From an uncultured Prevotellaceae bacterium (GTDB lineage: Bacteria > Bacteroidota > Bacteroidia > Bacteroidales > Bacteroidaceae), in contig ONYA01000009.1 in the NCBI GenBank assembly GCA_900321965.1, forward strand, positions 1 through 64,000: a stretch of DNA of 64,000 bases, read 5' to 3'. Shown piece after piece: positions 12,301 to 21,000 of this stretch; position 1 is the stretch's first letter; the number at the start of each line of letters is the position of its first letter. The notes under the pieces were generated by a model that had not been told where the DNA came from, ran no database searches, and saw nothing but the letters and a program-made list of their open reading frames with translations. A program made the translations under genes and the position numbers.

Positions 12301-15021
12301 TATCTTGGTAAGACTTACTCTAACCATGTGCCTGTCACCGTAGCCAACTACCACGACCTGAAGAAGGTGATGGACGACAAGGAGAATCACCTCTATGTGG
12401 ACTATGACCTGAAGCGACTGAAGCGCGAGAGCAAGATTTACATCAACGACTATAGCGCTGCATCGCAGAACGGTCTCGACCTGCTGAAGGACTTCTATGA
12501 CCTCAGCTTGCTCACCACGCCTGCTGCAGAGGGTTCGCTTGTCGGTCACAAGCTGCTCGACGAACATGTCAAGGGTGGTGCAGACCTGGAGTTCATCCTC
12601 CATAGCAACATCAGCCACACAGGAGAATGGACACCTATCGGTGAAACAGAGTGCTTTGGCGGTAACTTCCATGGTGACGGCTATACCATCAGCGGTCTTG
12701 ACCACTCATTGTTTAACAAGCTATGTGGCAATGTCTTCAACCTTGGTGTCACTGGCTCCTTCACCGGTGCTGGTGTAGCTGAAACGGGCAGCGGTTATGT
12801 AGAGAACTGCTGGATAAGCTCATCTTCTACTGAGGCAAAGACCTCAAAGCCAGTATTCGGCACACCTACTGGTTTGACCTCAGACAGACCCTACCGTATC
12901 GTCAACTGTTACTATCAGGAGGAAGCCGATGCTACCGCCAAGTACGACAAGCATACGGGTACTTACGGCATTCCTACTCCTATGAATGCCCAGGCCTTCT
13001 TTAATGGTCAGGTGGCTTACAATCTGAACGGCTTCTACCTCTATAAGCGCTACTGCGACAAGAAAGTTTCTGAGGGAACAGAGTACAAGTACCTTACCAT
13101 GAACGAAGATGGTACTCCGTCTGAGCCTAAGTCAGCATACTATGGCAGTAATTCTAACCTTTGTTACGCCGGATATGTGGAATCACGTTATGCCGACGGT
13201 GACTTCCGCTATGCTGATGGCGAGATACCGGCAACTACCGACGACCGCCTCTATACAGAGACCGATGCACAGAACAATACGACGGTGAAGTTTGCACCCG
13301 TCTGGCCCGACGACTACATCTATTTCGGACAGACCCTCACTTATGGCTACGATGCAGAACGTGCTCACCAGAAGCAGCCTGCACGTATCAACAAGAGCCT
13401 TTCCCTACTGGCAAAGGGCGAACAGAGCAACCGCGTTTATCGTGCTCCTGCCTACTATGGCAGCAAGACGATGGACGTAGCCCACTTTAACCCGATGGCT
13501 TATCTCGTGGCACATACCAAGCCTAAGACAGCCAGTGATACCGATCTGAAGCCAGCATATCCTGGTATGACGGCTATCGACTTTGCAGGGCATAACGATA
13601 CCGGCTGGGTGCCGGGCATGGCCCAGTCCGTATTCTACCCACCGCTGCTCGATGACGCAGGGTTGACGGGCATCAGCACCAATGGACAGACACCCAATTT
13701 GCTGGTCTATGCGCCTGCTGAAACGTCTGCCGACGGCTATGCCAACAAGCAGACCTACGATGCGCTGACCGATCACTTCGCTCACGAGCCTGTCTATAGT
13801 GATTACGATACGGATAACGGCACATCTTACAAACGTGTAGCCTCAGCTATCGACCAGTGGGGAACGGTAGTAGGTCATCTGGTACAGAGCGACCTCACTG
13901 CTACCAACGACCATCTGCTGGTGGACAAGGAAGACTTCAACTGTCCTATCAGTTACACCTTCGGCACAGGTAAACGTATGTGGCATCAGCGCGTGCCCGA
14001 CCTCTTCGTCGACCTCAGGGAAGGCTGGGAGACCATCAGCCTACCGTTCACGGCTGAGCTGGTCTCTACTCAAGACAAGGGCGAAATCACTCACTTCTAT
14101 AGTGGCAGCCGCACCATTGAGGGCAGCGATGTTAAGATTGGACATGAGTACTGGCTGCGTAAGTATGAAGGCGGAGCAATTAATCCTGATGACGATAAAG
14201 TCTTCACCGCTACCTTCAACTATCCTGCTTCTGATGGTGATGCCAAAAATGTTACAAACACCTTCCTGTGGGATTACTACTATAGCAAGAACGCGCAGAT
14301 GGATGCTAATGCAGATACCTACCAGACCTACTACGAGGAAGCTCGCAACCTCCCGCAGTATCCGTTGCTGGCAACTGCTAAGCCCTATATCATTGGTTTC
14401 CCGGGCAATACCTACTACGAGTTCGACCTCAGTGGTGAGTTCGTGGCAAGGAATACGGCAGCTACTGCTCCCGCTCGCCTCGACAAGCAGGCCGTTAGCT
14501 TCGTTTCTGAACCAGGAATCACCATCGCTGTTAGTGATGACGAGCTCTCGGCAGTTCCCCTGGATAACTACAGCTTCATGCCAAACTACACGAGCAAGAC
14601 CGTCACCGGCTACCTCATGAATGCCAAGGGCAGCAGCTTTAGCAAGACACCCGCCGGTGGCCTCGCTGCTGTTCCGTTCCGTCCTTACTTCGTCGCAGCT
14701 ACCAACCATGCCCGACAGCATACACGGTCTATCCTCTTTGGCAGCAACGACTCGTCCTTCGCCTTCAGTGAAGAGCAAGACCCGTCGGACGACAGCGCCG
14801 GCCAGGGCGACCTCGCCTTCACCGTCAGCCGGCACATGCTCTCCGTCACCTCCTCTCTCCGCCGCGAGACTGATGTACGTATTGTCAACATGAGTGGACT
14901 CACCATAGCTACCTTCACTATCCAGCCCGGCGAGACCGTCCATACCAACATCACTGTCGGTGGCGTCTACATAGTCCGTGCCGATGGAGGACGCATCCAG
15001 AAGAAGCTCGCAATAAGATAA
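3328..15021 (+). CDS. Giant secreted YGGG-repeat protein with type IX sorting domain
   Basis: About 3897 residues. ATG 3328 gives MRKITTILLLCLSAVLMQAQ, a good Sec signal peptide; upstream starts at 3307 and 3313 lie in a heptamer array. Roughly residues 25-1950 carry dozens of V/I-YGGG, FGGG and YGGN motifs, each after a short strand such as 'TVVNIN' or 'GKVRNL', the alternation expected of a beta-solenoid (inference). From about residue 2150 to 2900 the sequence changes to a Tyr-rich module recurring as 'xxxY(x)xLxxxxRAxY' followed by 'YxVGxxI'. Around residue 3090-3170 there is a GLUG-like segment with FGGNFHGDGYTISGL. The last 70 residues (DVRIVNMSGLTIATFTIQPG ... GGVYIVRADGG ... KKLAIR) are a type A C-terminal sorting domain of the type IX system. 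It is probably cell-surface anchored, and possibly an adhesin. It directly follows the fimbrial genes and precedes a related giant gene by 43 bp. Confidence 0.8.
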   Translation: MRKITTILLLCLSAVLMQAQITVGGSIYGGGNAGKTGGSSKVTVYSGNLHAVFAGARMADVGGSSFVHLDGEHASGYILIDYVYGGNDIAGTIGTSSDFPTELTKVGTGAGMNNVDNSWNAFVRISPIPAVNYTQEEIDAAVEGDDAYGKTTSDTKNKIPIYIGQLFGGGNGYYDYDTSATGTVVKDKVTHAVVASSPNVLASPTLDKTYLELLGGSIVDAFGGGNDATITGKTVICLDNPSKVVNSIKDTRVTTEGGGELLTNDRFEIMRINTTFSYPSSDEYQIGRLFGGNNKADMAIRPRWNLQQGKVRNLYGGGNEGRMTSPEGLLLQVEGAGMVVDNVYGGCRKADVRPLYANGNPVKYEDIQLDPSDNPNNIPGGYAARVRVLAGHVNNVYGGNDISGNVYGGNTVGIMTHIYGNVYGGGNGSYAYTDNSQLKDDPRWGDFYYSPKDILGLTGDTFTGVQSAEALNLFRPNAEKVSILVRGTEANPVIVDGALYVGGNSASLRENVAGSSAGDQTHIKIGSYVTIDNVFLGNNGENMIKYNGDEAFDRDEGVLRTFARTFKDPDNNDAKFSQMNLTNSAVFAKYMEGCAMKVKPSVVFENTDRGDRIDYIPYTTKFGSFYCGGNVGSIIVPGKITVDFNDKIIIYDKVVGGCNNANVYGDTGFNAEYLGGLLGDFEAVPAGSPDNAIGDKLELNFGGLKIQPMRWKDANDKSKGLVWNTISSATGEDVDFDPDNAPIGESTGADLDRRLKGGNIYGGCYNTGHVNGNVVININASIVDRKGPFAIFDQVEENEGEAILYGHDSYKITERRSGVLLDEQGMDVLGKALNVFGGGYGGDSEIWGSTTVNINKGYVFQVFGGGENGPIGNGTYNATTKELEYTYDPRYSCHVNLKGSMAGVYRGHAEDSDDMAEVEFIYGGSFEAPIAGNTIINLGNGRIFNSFAGSCNADILGHTETYIGRNGVDAQGKDVLGFPWIRDHVYGGNDLGGQILDNTTSFKDRVSADLQTKLHNPANAETPDVTNASAYMEYIQGRVGYIFGGCYGDYDYTDSYFSKYTYPDGKSKQGFTKPRLDNAFVNFRPTSHARNELERIFGAGQGSLKGFGVDSMQNRSYILIDIPQTVTKFQNVAVFGAGANCGLGMRADSATVAANLDKYSAIIDLFRGTVSNIYGGSFSEGFTRRTLLNVPNTSTVSVNSLFGGAYGDDPLYPCDVYESHVNYHSAEATVRGNIYGGNNNADRTLYAQVNIDVPVYNGQTDPKTGSKLMSTVYGAGFGEDTWAQYTEVNLERGAQVYEVYGGGHNGKVINRKSLLKWAKEEPTLDLAMPGYNECGLSHETLVHPTRLGGRYHTNVHIYEGATVWNYAYGGGMGDSEKVGRGILGSGDVYGNTYIDLLGGTVVKDLYAAGTSGAVRDSLRVTSAGFDYNGKHIEGFTASSTAYIEGGQVRNVYGGGWRGSVGEHAGKIDASYAADIPGETHVIIGKLDGTTLTDGIPVIERNAYGGGEGGAVFGTANITLNNGFIGYRFFNDEPTDKTYPYTKVKNGDWTGYYQEKIVDETWKDADGNYIPNTNLENSGNLFGGGYIDNSSVDITNVEVYGGTVRNCVFGGGEIAAIGRGDVYGENDESPLRTLKGIYKAGKTKVSIYDGWVKRNVFAGGKGIDNLGRTGSLYTNGYVFGKTEANIYGGEIGTEEGVALGYGNVFGGGDIGYVYSAFEYPDGSLGIGKQSGTRYDDNDEGHYFKSKNGVYTDDNGTSVGSGEKYMTEDSKVLVEPHCKVLSDVTINGKPYKAGDYVSTSDLNTLKDKTTDAATWGCLDVDGIIIHNAVFAGGNVSSGNDQVFANATTLFGNATASINDVYNRDLITIGTGHTGGLYGDGNLTFVDGYRELNITNYGTDYYHITDDITLEQYEKLPVREAAYYELKYRCVQECEDNEHTRYSVGSTIPQDELVVLFAGQTDIIGANGTINSAYWVANGVVSRYAGRIMNTIQRADFCGVFGSRMVMKGAQDRVPEIVDYTNYTINRVREVSLNKTTSIAGDTETKHRMHGNYFGIYSNVNFLGALTSDVNYYNNVRVTDNVDASKYKSDIKIGDQTIPYETATYQQWKQAHINDQTRNNGNSHNQVALASGVYLELTTEESTGNDLREKEWGYITGVVELDLINVQTGVGGGFVYAKNVHGNRQPSGKTRNTLTSLNDGAVSNRSFIYTTDDATQNAWQSSGNFVHSTQTIVDDCYDESAKYKGADAVPAHYWFIKGSVYVYDQYISAYTGAPNAYSETVNIPLTISAASHGVMKLLNVKPNRYAYYSVYNTESQKKLTPEGKLVIKDVEYHLNDPISYWDWYLLPAAERNLFVEDTYVTIADCTIGSGDDEVAIPAGTVMLPGNSTTEGSYQYYESIALSKSLEEGAPAVKYVHNTTTGKDVPFDFVFRSSNNVSHDTGYLLTYNVNNPAVWNKYYTPLTGSSRDGKITLAAYNGLTANQQATYTDGPTYKPTTNGLYGQRDYKVTDIISKETYDTYKAAKTAHPEVIPATGQADFEPAFLVTSYVETTKKDGTEQRLQVGAKLAASDYDETRWAAMASNRDEAYVCTSSITLSKTSLIYNGQLMTKAERAALLADESLSAAIKEEITRYVVPAYYCSTPGMYGGDYYDNTKNYRALTAWSSMSEADRANFAYNYDALDLLIDPTYGKAEGQKYQYDGYNSYDEDNKDKMIYSLEKPVDYTAVYHGSNDSDYGLVKDQEYTREAYEALPNEQRHYAPIGVSAAGDYYVVKDFFIVGETPYPVGTVISSNTYASLNDETRAAKIQTINFTAADAGKTFYYCREAWPNHPIGEVINEAVYGSLTNKQKGFTIHGVIPMETSTLYVSRNSDIFDLSKDKIITVVYEYNYEESDESGMHITPVTERHVVNIHLQFKSGIPTVEDITKPGIVLPGTGVTLRTPTVTPGAYEVTGGGWELYEKVDDAESHTNGKEYYPGSDPLYWYQDGYYVAYYALTYLGKTYSNHVPVTVANYHDLKKVMDDKENHLYVDYDLKRLKRESKIYINDYSAASQNGLDLLKDFYDLSLLTTPAAEGSLVGHKLLDEHVKGGADLEFILHSNISHTGEWTPIGETECFGGNFHGDGYTISGLDHSLFNKLCGNVFNLGVTGSFTGAGVAETGSGYVENCWISSSSTEAKTSKPVFGTPTGLTSDRPYRIVNCYYQEEADATAKYDKHTGTYGIPTPMNAQAFFNGQVAYNLNGFYLYKRYCDKKVSEGTEYKYLTMNEDGTPSEPKSAYYGSNSNLCYAGYVESRYADGDFRYADGEIPATTDDRLYTETDAQNNTTVKFAPVWPDDYIYFGQTLTYGYDAERAHQKQPARINKSLSLLAKGEQSNRVYRAPAYYGSKTMDVAHFNPMAYLVAHTKPKTASDTDLKPAYPGMTAIDFAGHNDTGWVPGMAQSVFYPPLLDDAGLTGISTNGQTPNLLVYAPAETSADGYANKQTYDALTDHFAHEPVYSDYDTDNGTSYKRVASAIDQWGTVVGHLVQSDLTATNDHLLVDKEDFNCPISYTFGTGKRMWHQRVPDLFVDLREGWETISLPFTAELVSTQDKGEITHFYSGSRTIEGSDVKIGHEYWLRKYEGGAINPDDDKVFTATFNYPASDGDAKNVTNTFLWDYYYSKNAQMDANADTYQTYYEEARNLPQYPLLATAKPYIIGFPGNTYYEFDLSGEFVARNTAATAPARLDKQAVSFVSEPGITIAVSDDELSAVPLDNYSFMPNYTSKTVTGYLMNAKGSSFSKTPAGGLAAVPFRPYFVAATNHARQHTRSILFGSNDSSFAFSEEQDPSDDSAGQGDLAFTVSRHMLSVTSSLRRETDVRIVNMSGLTIATFTIQPGETVHTNITVGGVYIVRADGGRIQKKLAIR

Positions 15022-15064
15022 TAGTTCCCAGCGGTTCACCCGCTGAAATAAAAATACTCAAGAT

Positions 15065-18000
15065 ATGAACACGACATACGAACACACACAACGATTTGTA
15101 CAGCAGAAGATAACAGCATTACGTCTCGTCATGTCCCTGCTCCTGATGCTCATAGTAGGAAGCAGCAGCGTGTGGGGAGAAGACTATTCTGGAACGTATT
15201 ATATAGGAAATTATAACAATAACGGTTATAATGTAGAGACACCTGCTAATAACTATTATCTCGTGCCCGCTGCAAATCCACAGCAAGCGCATCAGATTGA
15301 TGCCTATTATTCTGCTAACTATGGAAGTGAGGATGGTGATCCGAATCAGCCTTTCCTTACCACTTACAAAACCAACAAAGATGCAAATTCAGTATGGATA
15401 ATAGAAGCGTCAGAAGAAAGCGGTTTCTATTACATCAAGCATCAAAGCACGGGGAGATATGTCATCTATGATCCCGTATTTACGGGGGACGATTCAAGAC
15501 GCAAAAGTATGCACTTGACTACCAGCGCCCTAGATGATAAAGCGAAATTTGCAATAACGGTTTCAAAGCCAGGATATGCTATACGTCCAAAGTCCGTATC
15601 TTCAGGCCATCGATACTTTAATGTTACAGGAGGAAATACTGATAATTATTATGGCGATAGTCCTACTTCTGGCACTGCAACGTATTATAATGGTTTAGTA
15701 GGTTTATATTCTAATGCTGCGGATAAAAATGGTATTTGGTATCTTGAAATACCGAAGCCTGCTATTTCACAAGATCCGACGACCCTCAAAATTTCAATGT
15801 CTTGTGATTTAACCGGTGTTGCTATTCGTTATACCACTGACGGCAAAGAACCAACGAAAGACTCGCCACTCTATGAAGGAGAGTTTCTTCCGGAAATAGG
15901 GATGAGTACTATCAATGCGAAGGCCTTCAACAGTAGTGGTGATGTCGCTTCTGCAATGACCACCTTCGAACTCACGAAAAATGCCGCACCAACCATTTCG
16001 TTAAATTGGAACGCTAAGCAGATAACTATAAGTTCAACGGTAGAAGGTGGAACCATATTTTATACCACAGATGGCAAAAATCCGACGACGTCATCATCGG
16101 TTTATTCCGGTCCTATTTCCTTTAGTATGCCTACTACATTCAAAGCCATAGTTGGTAAAGTAGGCTATGCACCATCGGCAGTAGCGACCCGGGACGTTAT
16201 AAAAGTTGTCACTCCAACAATTTACGATAATGGAAATGTGGCAATAGCCATAACTACAGCTACTGTTGGAGCATCCATTTACTACACCACGGATGGTAGC
16301 ATGCCTACAAGAAATTCTTCCCTCTATTCTGCACCTTTAGCCAATATGGAGGGTAAGACCATCAAGGCGTTTGCCGTAAAGGCAAATAATTACGATTCTG
16401 ATGTTGCTACCTTTGGTCCTGTCAGTTTTTCATGTGCTCAGCCAGTTATCAGACGAACGGGTGCGAATCAATTTACACTGACATATCCAAAACCCACTTC
16501 AGGCGTTACTATCTACTACACTACCAATGGCAGTACACCGTCAACAAGTGACAGTCATGTGGCATCGGGTGGGGCTGTTACGTTCGATACTTCTCAGCTT
16601 CCGTTTACCGTAAAAGCCATAGCTGTAGCTGCCGGCTTATCAAACTCTTCGGTAGCCTCTTTGACTATCAGCAATGATGGCTTGAGCGGTTCGGGGACAC
16701 CTGCCGATCCATACCAAATAGCGCTCAATAGTGATTATTCTAAGTTTGTGGCGAAAGTTACTGGAGGGGAAGCCTCAGCCTGCTATATCGTTACAAGCAA
16801 TATCGACGCAAGCGGTGCTGCTGTGATTACCACGCCGTTTACTGGTACTTTCGACGGAAACGGCCACACCATTAGCAATCTTGGACATGCCTTGTTCAAC
16901 ACCGTCAGTGGTGGAACAGTGAAGAATGTCATCCTCGATGCTGTCGGCATTAGTGGCGGAACAAATGTCGGTGCCATTGCCAATGAGGTAATTGGTACGT
17001 CTGCTAATAAGGCAAGCATCTATAACTGCGGTGTGCTATCAGGCAGTGTCAGCGGTAGCGGATATGTCGGCAGTATCGTTGGAAAATTAGGAGATGACTC
17101 AAATAACAACAACAGTTACGCCCGTGTTATCAACTGTTACAGTTATGCCACTATTGGTGGAGGAAGCAGCGTTGGTGGTATTGTGGGCTATAATTCTTTT
17201 GCCTCTGCTGCCAATAACCTCCGTACGATGGTGATGAACTGCATGTTCTATGGTAAAATTACAGGAGGAAACAATAAAGCCCCCATCTACAATGGTCAAA
17301 ATATTACCAATGTAGGTACTAATGGTCTTGCAAATTACAATTACTACTTCTCAGGCTGTACTTTTACTGGTGGTATTGACACCTATAACTGTGCACTTGC
17401 TGCTGATGAGCGCTACCTGACACGCTTTGAGTTCTATCGACGAATACTCAATTCAAATGGAGAACTGGCTGCGTGGTATGCTACTGGCAGTACTGAAAAC
17501 CGTTCTGAGATGTACAAATGGATATTGCTGCCCAGCAGTTATGGTACTGAACATCCTTTCCCGGTTTTAGCTCCTCAGGGCATCTATCCATCAGTCATAA
17601 ACCTGGATACTGATAATGCACCAACAGCAGACGAACCTAACAAGGGAAGGAATATGGGTACACTGTCAGTAACTATACAATCTGGAAATGGTGCCCAGTT
17701 TAACGCTCCAACAGGTGCTGCTATCGAAACAACTCATCTCGACCTAACCATCACGGATAAGGACTACGACCACTTCAACTACAATTATCGTAAGGTGCAA
17801 CTACCTTATTATAATGAAGTAGGTACGGGAAATTATAGTGGTAATCGCGTTGTGACGGGATGGAAGATTGTTAGTGTCAGTGGAGGAACTACCAGTTATA
17901 GTACAGGAGACGATGTGGTGTTCAACGCTGACGGTTCTATAAAATCTACTCCATATAACTTTGCCGACCGCAAATGTACCGATAAAGACCTCTATAGCGT

Positions 18001-21000
18001 GAGTGGCCGTATTTTCTCGCAAGGAGCCTATTGGGATGTTCCCGACGGTGTAACCTCTATCACCATAGAGCCATATTGGGGCAAGGCCTCTTATCTTTGT
18101 GATCAATACTGGAATGTGGTCTATAGCAAGGATCATAAAACAGCCTATAATGTAACCACCCCAGGAATACATTATGCAAATGGCACCGACTATTTTATCG
18201 AAGGAACGTGGCAAAAGGTCTATAATTCGCTTGACAATGCTGTCAGTGCCCTGGCTTCTAATGCAAGTCACAGCGTCTATGACTATGCTGTAGTACTTGT
18301 AGGAAACTACCATTTGGTAAAACAGGCCAATCCTATCAATAATGGTGGCAAGCCTTTCACTGTGATGTCTGCTGACTTCGACTATGACAATGAACCTGAC
18401 TACTCTTTCATTTTGCAGTTTAGCAGTCGTCAAAATACAGCTCCTGTCCGCTTCGACTTTATCAACATCCCTGGTCTTGGTATGGCACAGAAGAGTTATG
18501 AAGCGACATCGATGCCTAATGTAGGAATCTTTAAGCCTGGTGGCTGGTTTGAGATTACTAACACGGCAACGATTCTGTTGGGACAGTTCGAGTACGATCG
18601 TGGCACCAAAGTACTGGCGCCCCTTATCCTGCATGGTGGCATCATTGAGCAGATTGTATCTAACAATGATGGCTCTTCACCACTTAGCAAAACGCAGTAT
18701 ATACATATGGGTAGTAATGTGTGGCTTGCTAATTTCACCCCAGGAATTCACCAAGATAGGACGACAGCTACTAAACATGTACCCGTCTCGGTAACTGGTG
18801 GTGAATATCAAGAGTTCCACCTGACAGGAATGTATCGTGCTGACGCCAGCATCTCTGATGACAATGCAGAGTGTTATATTCACGGCGGCAAGTTTGGTGA
18901 GATAACAGGCACAGGACTTGAAGGTATAGGCCATCCGACTAATCACACTAATGGCAATATCACCTGGTTGATAGACCAGGCTGATATCACAAACTTCTTT
19001 GGTGGTGGCATCAATGCAGCAAAACCAAGTCAGGGTAATATCTATACGGAAATCACCAACAGTAACGTTACCCTCTTCTGCGGTGGACCAAAGTTTGGTG
19101 ATATGCAGACTGGCAGGACTGTAACCACCAAAGCTACAGACTGCACTTTCGGCACTTTCTTTGGTGCAGGATATGGTGGAAACTCTTATAACCGATTCTC
19201 GCCTACGAATTTGACGAATGATATTAACTACGGATGGAATACATGGATTAACACACATTACACATGCGAATATAAAAGCGATGCCGACAAGAATGGTATC
19301 TCTACAGAATTTGCTTATGAGTTCATCCCAATGTCGGGTGGTATGGGTAATAATGTAGCCCGTCTGTTTGTCAACTACCTGTCTTTCTCGTTGGCTACCA
19401 CAGGAAGTGTCACATCGACATTGACAGGCTGTAAGGTGACTGGCAACTTCTATGGTGGCGGAAGCCTCGGAAAAGTAAATGGTGATGCCACCTCCACCTT
19501 GACAAACTGCACCCTTGAGCAAAACGCTTTTGGAGCAGGATTCTCAGCCACACTGCCTACAGTGGAAGTCATGGCTACAGGCGGCTTCGCCACAGAACCC
19601 AAATACGACCCTGATGGTGGTGTCTATTCACAAGGCGTTTTTCCTGCTACTACAACATACACTTGGAAGCAAGCAACAGCGCCAAGTATCGATAAAGATA
19701 AACACATCCTTTACACGACTGCTGACCTCACAACGCTTGGTACTGTAACAGGCAAGGCCACCCTCAACATCAATGGCACAACTACCGTTAAGTATAGCGT
19801 TTATGGCGGTGGTGAGGAGTCTGGTGTAAATGGCAATACCACAGTGAACGTTACTGGTGGAACCATAGGCACTCCTAATTTTGGCGAAGCTGAGTATGGC
19901 AATATCTTTGGTGGTGGTAAAGGTAAGGATAATGATGTCAATGCAGGTTTCGTAAAAGGTAATACCAATATCAGCATCAGTGGCGCCACAACGGTGCTAC
20001 ACAACGTCTATGGTGGCGGCGCCTTCGGGTCTGTAGGTGATTTCATCTATAATCCTGCAGATTCAACAATCACTGGCATCAAAAAGAATGCAGAGAATAA
20101 GGTCGTCTCCGGTTTGTGTAAAGTCCTGATTACTGGCGGTACGATTGGTTCTAATGGCGATAATAATGGTATGGTGTTCGGCTCGTCACGAGGATTGGAA
20201 GGTAATCCGGAAACCGATGCCAATGTCGATAAAATAGCTTGGGTCTATGATACGGATGTGGAGATTGGTACTCAAGGTTCAGAAACAGGTCCTTCCATTA
20301 AGGGCTCTGTCTATGGCGGTGGTGAGAACGGACACAACTATCATGATGCCAAAGTGACTATCCATAGCGGCACTATTGGTATTCCTTTAGGAGAAAAAGT
20401 AACAGTGGGAGGTATAGAATATGAAGGGGCTCGCTATCCCTATCGTGGCAATGTCTATGGCTCTGGTTGCGGTACGGATACCTATACAGGAACTGATGGG
20501 AAGACATACTTCGACTTCAATGCCGGTATCGTGCGTGGTAACACTACCGTGCTGATAGACGGAGGCCATGTCGTGCACAACGTCTATGGCGGTGGCGCCA
20601 TGGGCTCCGTGGGCACATACGCCTTTGCCGATGCCGCATACCATGCGGCTCATTCTGAAGTGCCCGTAGGCAAGCCTATATCTTGTGCTGAGGGCACCGG
20701 CACATGTACCGTTACCGTCAGCGGCGGCAAGATAGGTCTTGCCGGTGCCAGGATGGCGGGATATGGCAAGGCTGGTCCTGATGACTATGGTCATGTGTTC
20801 GGCGCTGGCCGTGGTGAGATGCACGATCCTGACCAATATCCTAATGTGGAGACTTGCGCTTTCTTTAATAAGACGATATTAACCATCAGCGGTACGGCAT
20901 TCCTGACGGGGTCTGCATACGGCGGCAGCGAGAGCGGACATGTGCTGGCCGATACCGAGGTCAACATTTCTGGCGGACAGATCGGTTGTGGCAGAAATGC

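Noticed and set aside
14041-15039. Long open frame on the minus strand (332 codons) opposite the end of the first giant gene
   Set aside because: Composition mirrors the coding strand; there is no family motif, start context or promoter. The plus-strand type IX tail is clearly real.
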